Assembly: GCF_030867095.1 (NCBI RefSeq)
Contig: NC_081824.1
Span: 344,776,203-344,840,202 of the forward strand
From: Alligator mississippiensis
Lineage: Eukaryota; Chordata; Crocodylia; Alligatoridae
Reading direction: 5' to 3'
Length of the DNA: 64,000 nucleotides
Position 1 is the stretch's first letter; each line of letters starts with the position of its first letter. Below the pieces are notes generated by a model. That model did not search any database. It had not been told where the DNA came from and was given only the letters and a program-made list of their open reading frames with translations. Both the position numbers and the translations under genes were made by a program. This document shows, piece after piece, positions 57,339 to 64,000 of this stretch.

Positions 57339-57433
57339 CTGAATGACAAAAGTCCGAAGATTGGCAGATACAGAGTTCAAGAAAACCCTAATATCTGTAG
57401 AAGTGTCCAGCAAAGAAATCAAGTTATTCAAGC
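57339..57433 (-). CDS. RFX8: RFX8 coding exon
   Basis: A 95-nt exon, too short to stand out as an open frame, found by matching CLNNLISLLDTSTDIRVFLN and SVSANLRTFVIQ with the recalled human CLRNLISLLGTSTDLRVFLS. The acceptor TTTTATAG is unusual in ending ATAG after a T/A tract, and the donor GTACAT is weak. The frame closes exactly: one base from the previous exon plus 95 makes 32 codons. It encodes part of the helical dimerisation region. Confidence 0.92.
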
Positions 57434-57518
57434 CTATAAAATATAAAAGGAATATGCGTTGCTTGCATCATTTGGTTTACCCTTTCCTGTTTAGCAGCGA
57501 TGTAAAAATACCTTAAGG

Positions 57519-57666
57519 AAGGGGTGGGCAATTATTTCGGGTGGAGGGCCGCTTACTGAGTTTTGGCAAGCCATCAAGGGCCACATGACAGGCAGGCAGG
57601 GTCAAATAAATATTAATTTTCTAAATTTTTTAGGGCCCCCGTAGGCTACATTTTTACCCACCCCTG
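57519..57666. mobile_element. hAT-like element with perfect palindromic duplication CCTTAAGG
   Basis: A 148-bp element, AAGGGGTGGGCAATT to TACCCACCCCTG, flanked by CCTTAAGG on both sides (57511-57518 and 57667-57674). Same family as the 3129 copy ('GAGGGCCGCTTACTGAG', 'GGCAAGCCATCAAGGGCC'). It is inserted 78 bp upstream of an RFX8 exon acceptor. Confidence 0.9.
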
Positions 57667-58319
57667 CCTTAAGGTCACTGTTCATAGCATATATCAACAC
57701 ATTCTGGGTCAGACTGTGCCACCCGATACAACTGTGTAGCACTTTACAGAATCAGTCCCTTTCTATTCTTGTTTATATCCATTCCTATTACTGAAGTTTC
57801 GGTTACTCACCATGACTAGGATGGCAAATTCTATTTCCCTAAAAACAGAGGTCCTGGATTTAATTATAAGCATTACCAGGGTGGGTTTTTTTTTTTTTTT
57901 CATTTGAGATTTTGTGTGATTCACAAAACTATTTTTTTACCTGCTGAGGTGGAGAAAGCTGATTTTAAATGAAAATAGGAGACTAAAGAGTTTTTTGACC
58001 AATCAAAAAGGTAGACACCATTGTCCAAAGTCAGTGCAAATATGTTATTGTGAAATGAATTAAAAAACTAACATACCAGATTAAATTACTACACTTGGAT
58101 CTACACAAAAGACAATTTTACTGTGGATTTTCAATAGTATAACTGAGAGCAGAATTTGTCCCAGTGATTTTTTTTCTTCCAGAAGCTAAAAGCGCAGTGC
58201 TGGCCAGATCAAGACACCATCACAAAAGACAGGTAACGCAATAAATCTACTTCTACAAAATTAGGCAATCACTAATGGATAGCTTCAAATTAATACATAC
58301 TTTGCAGTTTCCAGGTAGC

Positions 58320-58440
58320 AAGGCTTGTTTGGTAACTATATAGCTGGGAGAGAATTTAGCCATTTTGTGCTCAAAAACTTGTCTAACATCTCTCCAAACT
58401 ATATAGTTGGTCCAATAAAAGATGTTAAAAAGCAAACTTC
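58320..58440 (-). mobile_element. SINE-like repeat fragment, decayed
   Basis: ATAGTTGGTCCAATAAAAGA and 'AGAGAATTTAGCC...CTCAAAAACTTGTC' match the family core in reverse orientation with many changes. No target duplication found. Confidence 0.55.
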
Positions 58441-59338
58441 ATTTCTTACATATTCCCTGGGCCATTATAATGACAACACTCTGGCCCTTAAATTTTCAAA
58501 CCATTATATAACCCTTATCCAATTAGGATAACATTTCTGGGAATGAAAATTATTTTTCCCATGGGAAAAATATAGTCTCAGTAGAGGTTCTGAGGCACCC
58601 TTTGTCACACAGCATGTCACTGGTAGAACCAGGAATAAAAGTCAAGACTCGTTCTGGCAGTCTCATGTTCAGTTCAGTAGATCAAGTTGCCTGCCTCTCT
58701 AATAATTTCAATGGCAGATAGTTAATTTAAGAATGTTTGCCATTCTAGTCCTATCATTATTCATTAAAATTGCAAATGCATTACATCATTGCTTCTTATA
58801 ATAAACCCTGTACCTTTCGCTGTACAAATCAATCCAGGTTTTCCATGCCAAAATGTAGTGGAAAGGTACTGATTCTGCAATGTTAATAATCTGTCCTATT
58901 CACCAAGCAATATCTAAATCAGGCCACTTGCAACAAATTTTATGTGCTTCAATTACTAACACAGGAAAATGTCCTAAGCCCCCCGCCCAACCCTCCATAC
59001 TTGTCTCTCCTAAAGACAACAGTAAAAAAATAGATATTTCTAGATGTCAACCTTGTGCTCAAAACACATTGTTTTGATGGCATAAAAAGTTGCTGCTGCC
59101 ATAGAAAGCAGCACAACAGAACTAGAACTGAAAGCCTGTCATTATTATACTTTAATACTGGGTGAGTAATGCTTCATGTTTCAATCTCAATTTTATTGGA
59201 CCTTTTCCAACAGTGTTACAGCAAGACTATGCTTCCTGTTAGGGCAGCTATCATGAATAAACAGAGAAGATATGGTAAAGCTTTAATTGCATGTCAACTA
59301 CAAGTTTCAATTAATGGAAAAGAGATACAAAACATTAC

Positions 59339-59495
59339 ATTTGAGCTCCAAGTCACTTTCCATTCCATCCACATGCTTAAACTTTTTTTGCAAGGTGTTT
59401 CCGGGAATGTCCACTATTTCCTGATTGAGGACAGCATTCAAGTCTGATTTTAAAGCACTGACTCTGCTGTTGTTGTTCAAGACTATTCTCATTGT
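59339..59495 (-). CDS. RFX8: RFX8 coding exon (most upstream in window)
   Basis: A 157-nt exon encoding TMRIVLNNNSRVSALKSDLN, AVLNQEIVDIPGNTLQKKFK and HVDGMESDLELK, ending with one base of the next Cys codon. Human RFX8 reads TMRMVLKSKRRVSVLKSDLQ at the same position. The acceptor is ATCTGTAG, the donor GTAATG. RFX8 is a winged-helix transcription-factor family member; its DNA-binding domain and N-terminal exons were searched for and not found in the remaining 4.5 kb. No in-frame stop occurs in any of the five exons. Confidence 0.93.
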
Positions 59496-62400
59496 CTACA
59501 GATAATAAGAAAAGAGTTCATGTTTTCCATTTTAAGCCCTCAGTCTCTGCCATAAAAGTATCCTTATTTAATAAGTTAGAACATGGAGTTTAATGATATT
59601 ATTCAACCAATATAGCCAGTGCCTAAATGACCATTAACGATCTAGTTAGGAACCTACAGATTGTGTATTCAGCAATACAGACGTACTTCTCATGTTGTAA
59701 TCTTGAGCACGGTGAAGCAGGCAATGTTGACAAGCAAAAAAAAAAAAAGCAGATCAATACCCTTGCCTGCTGCTCTTATGTCAAAGAAGATACTTACATC
59801 CAAAGAATTAAAAGGTATATAAAAACTAATGCTTCCTCAATACCTTTTGGCTCAATACCAGATGTGTACATCTTAATTACATCTAAAAGCAGCTTTTAAT
59901 TTCTGCTCAGAAAAAAAAGCAAAAACAAAAAACCTAACACCCCAAACCTTTGACAGCTGAAAATATTGAGCTGGTTGAATTATTAACAAAAAATAATATT
60001 AGTTGAGAATGTGCCCCATTTCTCTGAGATTCACAGTGACTTGATTCTAATGTCAGTGACTGCATTTTTCTATTGATAGGTATTCACCATATAGCTCTGC
60101 AATTTTCAACCTGTAGTTTATTTATGAATTGTCTATTTGTTTTTTGTGACTGGTCACCTACACCACAAGACATTGTTTTGGATTGCTGACCAAAACTTTT
60201 TTCAAGGGTAGAATAGTGAAATGCATAACTAAGAACACTCCACAAGGGTGGACTCCTAGGTGAATACCTACTTGTGTCAAAATTCAGTAAACTTTCAGGA
60301 TTTGCAAACATTTTTGCAAAGGCCCAGCAATCATCTGGATACTCATGAACACTAATTAATATAACCCTACAAGCAGAACTGGATGGCAGCTGGCCCATTT
60401 CTTTTCATGTATCATTCCAAACCTGTTGGTTTGTTTCTGGATTTTTTGGGGGGTGGAAGGAAGAGTGTTATTCAACCAAATCTACTACACTACCAATAAC
60501 ATTCCACTTCACATTCATTCCAATTTATTGCAACAACTATTTATGGGCAGAATTATAGGCTACGTTTTTCTTCTCCCTGTTCCATCTGGAGTTTCCAGAC
60601 TCACAGCCCCCACCCCCGCAACAAAAAATCCCAGAATGCAAGCATCTGAATTACAAATCAGGCCTCCTTTTTTTCTTTCATCAGGAAATAAGAAGACCCC
60701 AAATTTCTGATAGCTGCTGATAAAAGCAAGAGAATGTGACCATGAACATCAACGAGGAAATATGAGTTGTGGCACCTTCACATTGCTGATGGCCCCGTCA
60801 TACTTTTTTATTACTTTAGATCAGTAGTTCTCCAGCTTTTCTAGGTAGTAGCCCACTTTTAAATTTGTTATGAACTCCTAGGATTTTGAGAGATCAATTA
60901 TAAAAGAATGTCACTGCAACCACAGTGCGAACGTCTAGAGGGTACACAAGCTAAAAGTTTAGGAAAGCAGAAGATGGAGTAGGGAAAGTGTAAATGGAGA
61001 AAAAGACCAAAAAAACCCCAAAAGAACACTACAATATCTTAGGTTATTACCTAAGTTGCAACTGTCTTCATTTGTGTCTTTTTCTCCAACAACCTAATGC
61101 CGTTTGAAGGACACTGCTTTAGATCCGCCTGGTGCAGATCTGACTGAAAGCTAACGGTGACAACCCACAGATAATGCTTACAGAGTGGAGGAAACAACCA
61201 GGAAAACTGGCAGAAGTTATACCCACACTTCCCACTCAAAGGGTATTCCCACCTTATCATGTCCCCAATTACTTCTGGATGTCTAGATAGAAACAGATGC
61301 CAAGTGTGCTTTATCTACATGTGGTGGGTAGATAACATCTTCCTTTCCAGTGCTGACCTGGCCATAATTATCCATGCTTCCTCACCAGGTGGCTAGATTG
61401 CTGTCAAGCATGCTACAAGTGGGGGTTATATTTATACCATTCACAAACAGCAGTGACACAGTCATTACCAGGTGCTTCTCACTTGGAAGACAGTGACAGA
61501 TAGAGGCTGCCAATTTATCTCCAGGTAAAATTCAAGGTATGCCTGGACTATAGGGTGAATTTGTTACCAGGGTTTTCAAAGGATTTATTTTTCAAACACT
61601 TATTATATATATCACTTGTTAAAATATGTATTTTTAAATATATGAGAGGCTTGATTCTCTGGTAGTTTAAGGAGGTCTTATGGTGGGTGTAAATATAATT
61701 TAGTCAGGTGAGCTGTAGATGTATCCCTGCTATAAATAAAAATCAGATCTGAAATGTATGGTTTGTGAGTACAGAGTATGGTGTCCCAGAATCTCCAGTT
61801 TCCAAAGTTCACTTTGTGCTGCAGAGATGGTGCAAAGTGAACATAAGAATCTAAAGCCAGATACTGCCAATAAAGATCTCCTGCACCAGAAGAATTTTAC
61901 TCTGTATGAAGCTCAGTGGCACAAACTAAACCTGACTCCCTAATAGCTTTAATATGCACTAGTAGTGGGCAGTGGACAATCAGAAAGTTGCAGCCAGCTC
62001 CCTAACAACAGAGCTCAAGTGCAGTGAAGAAAGATGCCCCAAGTTAAAACAAATTAATTTGAATCACTGAGAATTGTAGGCACTTGGGATTCTTGCAGGT
62101 CATGTTCTAGGTGCATGCAAGATACAATGTTTAAGAATATGCATGGGCCTGTTCTTCTGATGTAATCAGCACCCTCAAGAGCTACTGCAGTCACTGGGAG
62201 GTAAGCATGCTTAGCACCTCAGGAACAAACCTTGTATGTGTAGGAGGAAGGCATTTTGTGTTAGAGGGTTAAAAGAAGAGCTTCTTGCTGAAGTTTCTGG
62301 TTATTTTATGTAGGAAGAATAACACTGTAGGACAAGAAGGGGCAGGAGACACACACTCTCATAGATCTCCTATTTTTTCAGGCCCAGAACATCCTTTCCC

Positions 62401-62564
62401 TGCATACAAAACCCCAGATAACCCTAAAGAAGGAAGCTCAGTGATGGTTAACTTGCAGAAATTTCCTTAGACTGTCCTGTCAGATGAGGGAGGGTGGCAC
62501 TAATCAGTGGAAATGGCTTAAGGCTTGGAGCCACACCTGGCATACCCCCAGGATCCATGTAGAG

Positions 62565-62640
62565 CAGGGGTGGGCAAAATGGCTGATGTGGCTGGTAGCC
62601 AGACTCCATTTCCCATCAGCCCCTGCCTGCATGGCTGGGG
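62565..62640. mobile_element. hAT-like element, one end
   Basis: CAGGGGTGGGCAAAATGGC is the same terminal sequence as the 3129 copy. A matching right end with the flank ATGTAGAG was not found, so only this end can be supported. Confidence 0.5.
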
Positions 62641-62812
62641 CTGGTCTCCACAGAGACCCCAGCCACAGCTGCGAAAGCTCAAGGCTGGGGTTGCCATAGA
62701 AACCAGCCTCAGCCCTGCTGGCAAGGCATGTGGCATAGCAGAGCAGGGAGCTGCTCTGGAGTTGTTGGGGTCTTGCGATGGGGTGCAGCTTGCTTTGGAG
62801 CCAGGGCAGAGT

Positions 62813-62980
62813 CATAATCTGTAGCCTGTATGCTCCAGGCAGGGGTGTGCAAGCAGGGGATCGTGGCTCTGCCCCTGCTCCAGACCAGGCTGTCACCGCT
62901 GCAAGGAGCTGGGGCACAGCCACAATCCCCTGCTTGCACACCCCTGCCCAGATCATGCAGGCTATAGATCATGGCCAGAT
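62813..62980. repeat. inverted repeat with arms of about 70 bp
   Basis: The left arm contains GTAGCCTGTATGCTCCAGGC and GGGGTGTGCAAGCAGGGGAT. The right arm carries the complement: ATCCCCTGCTTGCACACCCC, then GATCATGCAGGCTATAGATC. The loop between is about 25 bp. Probably a foldback element. Confidence 0.7.
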
Positions 62981-62989
62981 GCGGATTAA

Positions 62990-63880
62990 GGTGTACTGGG
63001 GCCCTGGGCAAACACAAATTGGAGACCCCCTCATAGGTGGCAGAAGGAGGGGGTTAACAGGGCTTAGCCCCCCCTAAACATGGGGCAGAGGTAGGACCAC
63101 AAGGCAGCCTGGCCATCGGTTTCCGGTGGCTGCAGCAGTGGTAAGGTGGGTCATGCAGGCAGCAGTGAAGGAGGGAGTGGGGCTGGAGCAGCCTGGGGCT
63201 AGGGGAGGAGCAGGTGCTGTACAGCTGTTGGGGTGTGGGACTGATCTGCAAGTGGCTTATTGGGGAAGCGTAGCTCCTGCTGCTACACTCTGGGAGGCAT
63301 GGGAGGCGCGTGCCCCTGGATCTGCTGCATGGGGCAGGATGGGGTGCCACTGCAGGCTGGAGCTGGGACTGCAGTGGTGGTGCAGGTAAGGGGCTTCGGG
63401 GGAGGGTGCAGCCACCTGAAAATTCACTGTAGCCTCCCCACACCCCCTCCCAGCACCACTGCCATCTATCCCAGCACAGGCCAGGCCCCCACACCAGGAA
63501 GAGCCCGGTGCTGCCCTGGCTCCAGCCTGCAGTGGCAGCCCGTCCTGCCTCATGCAGATCCAGGGGCACATGTCCCCATGCCTCCTGGGATGTGTGCAGT
63601 GGCAGGAACTGCCATCCCCTTCCTGCACCCCCCAGACAAGCCACGAATTTGTCTCGTTTCCTGCCCCGACTTGGGGTGGGGTGAGTGCAGGGGTCCCAAG
63701 GCCTCTGTCTCCTCTGGCCCAGCAGTGCAGCTGAGGCTGGCTCCGCTCTGGCTCTCCTGTTGGGAGCTGGGCTGCAGGGGGGAGGAAGGGGCCCCTTCCC
63801 ATCTAGTGCTGCTGGGGGAAGCCACGTGGACCCCGCCAAGCTGCGGGGGGCACATGCCAGCCTCTTCTCCCTGCTCCGGC
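62990..63880. repeat. GC-rich repetitive stretch
   Basis: Starts GCGGATTAAGGTGTACTGGG, 'GCCCTGGGCAAACACAAATT', a phrase I associate with a reptile interspersed repeat. It continues as GC-rich sequence with 'GTGGTGCAGG' and 'CCAGGCCCCCACACCAGG' motifs. Long open frames on both strands follow from the lack of A/T-rich stops and have no family signature. Confidence 0.45.
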
Positions 63881-63884
63881 TGAA

Positions 63885-63954
63885 TGTACACACACATACA
63901 CATGCACACACACAGGTGTGCGCACACACACAAGCATGCACACTTTACTCACTC
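63885..63954. repeat. (CA)n microsatellite
   Basis: Imperfect CA/TG dinucleotide run (ACACACATACACATGCACAC and onward) at the right edge of the window. Confidence 0.9.
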
Positions 63955-64000
63955 ACTGCATATGGACATAGACAAAAAACACACTCTCCATGCCATGAAC

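Larger units (their letters stand above)
57434..59338 (-). other. RFX8: RFX8 intron
   Basis: A 1.9-kb intron with donor GTAATG. It holds a hAT-like element (57519-57666), a T-run at about 57886-57900 and a decayed SINE-like copy at 58320-58440. Otherwise nothing is recognised. Confidence 0.85.
59496..64000 (-). other. RFX8: RFX8 intron, runs off the window
   Basis: No sequence resembling the preceding RFX8 exon (FKLWLLNALE region) is found on the minus strand to the window end. From 59500 to 62560 only one hAT-like end (about 60824, CAGTAGTTCTCCAGCTTTT) is recognised. The last 1.4 kb is GC-rich and repetitive. Confidence 0.7.

Noticed and set aside
60084-60398. Minus-strand frame of 104 codons in the last RFX8 intron
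   Set aside because: No recognisable family, no splice context and no upstream continuity with RFX8; a chance frame.
63054-63941. Minus-strand frame of 295 codons at the window end, with CVCAHTCVC-like start
   Set aside because: The Cys/Val-rich start is the translation of the (CA)n microsatellite and the rest is GC-rich repeat sequence with no domain.
59500-64000. Further upstream RFX8 exons
   Set aside because: I looked on the minus strand for the region before TMRIVL (the FKLWLLNALE and KRLRRKTYLSN blocks) and found nothing with a splice acceptor.

Overview
This is a vertebrate nuclear window, not a prokaryotic one. It holds three spliced genes, all on the minus strand: RNF149 (5' part), CREG2 (complete coding sequence) and RFX8 (3' part). 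The gene order and shared orientation match the human 2q11.2 block RNF149-CREG2-RFX8, as recalled. All exon boundaries given here are GT-AG and keep frame across introns. CR1-type LINEs dominate, with many hAT-like and Harbinger-like miniature elements and retroposed short repeats; Alu, L1 and B1 are not seen. This points to a sauropsid, most likely a crocodilian, with turtle as the alternative. The species call is inference.

Layout. Positions 1-10.2 kb: RNF149 exon 2 (686-936) and exon 1 (9754-10213), separated by an 8.8-kb intron filled with repeats. The exons beyond exon 2, including the RING domain, lie left of the window. A GC-box-rich CpG island with a degenerate tandem repeat sits upstream of exon 1, to about 10.9 kb. 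From 10.9 to 20.7 kb: intergenic DNA with mobile-element fossils. From 20.8 to 42.8 kb: CREG2, four coding exons encoding 295 aa, with a 17-kb second intron that contains a CR1 LINE, a 2.3-kb foldback element, several 8-bp-TSD hAT-like elements and a minisatellite. From 42.8 to 44.9 kb: a gap of only about 2 kb between the CREG2 start and the RFX8 poly(A) signal. From 45.06 kb to the window end: five 3' coding exons of RFX8 (278 aa of C-terminus). Its RFX DNA-binding domain is encoded right of the window.

No operon-like or new enzymatic system is visible. The three genes are not known to work together: RNF149 is a membrane E3 ubiquitin ligase, CREG2 a secreted glycoprotein, RFX8 a transcription factor. 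The most informative findings are in the non-genic DNA. A family of about 160-290 bp repeats is flanked by 10-15-bp target-site duplications and so behaves as a SINE-like retroposon. A 2.3-kb imperfect palindrome carries a nested hAT element. Two foldback elements have microsatellites at their hairpin tips. A 50-bp-period minisatellite lies just downstream of an RFX8 exon, and a tandemly repeated GC-box region lies in the RNF149 promoter. Two possible retroviral fossils (a solo LTR and a protease-like fragment) are noted as broken and uncertain.
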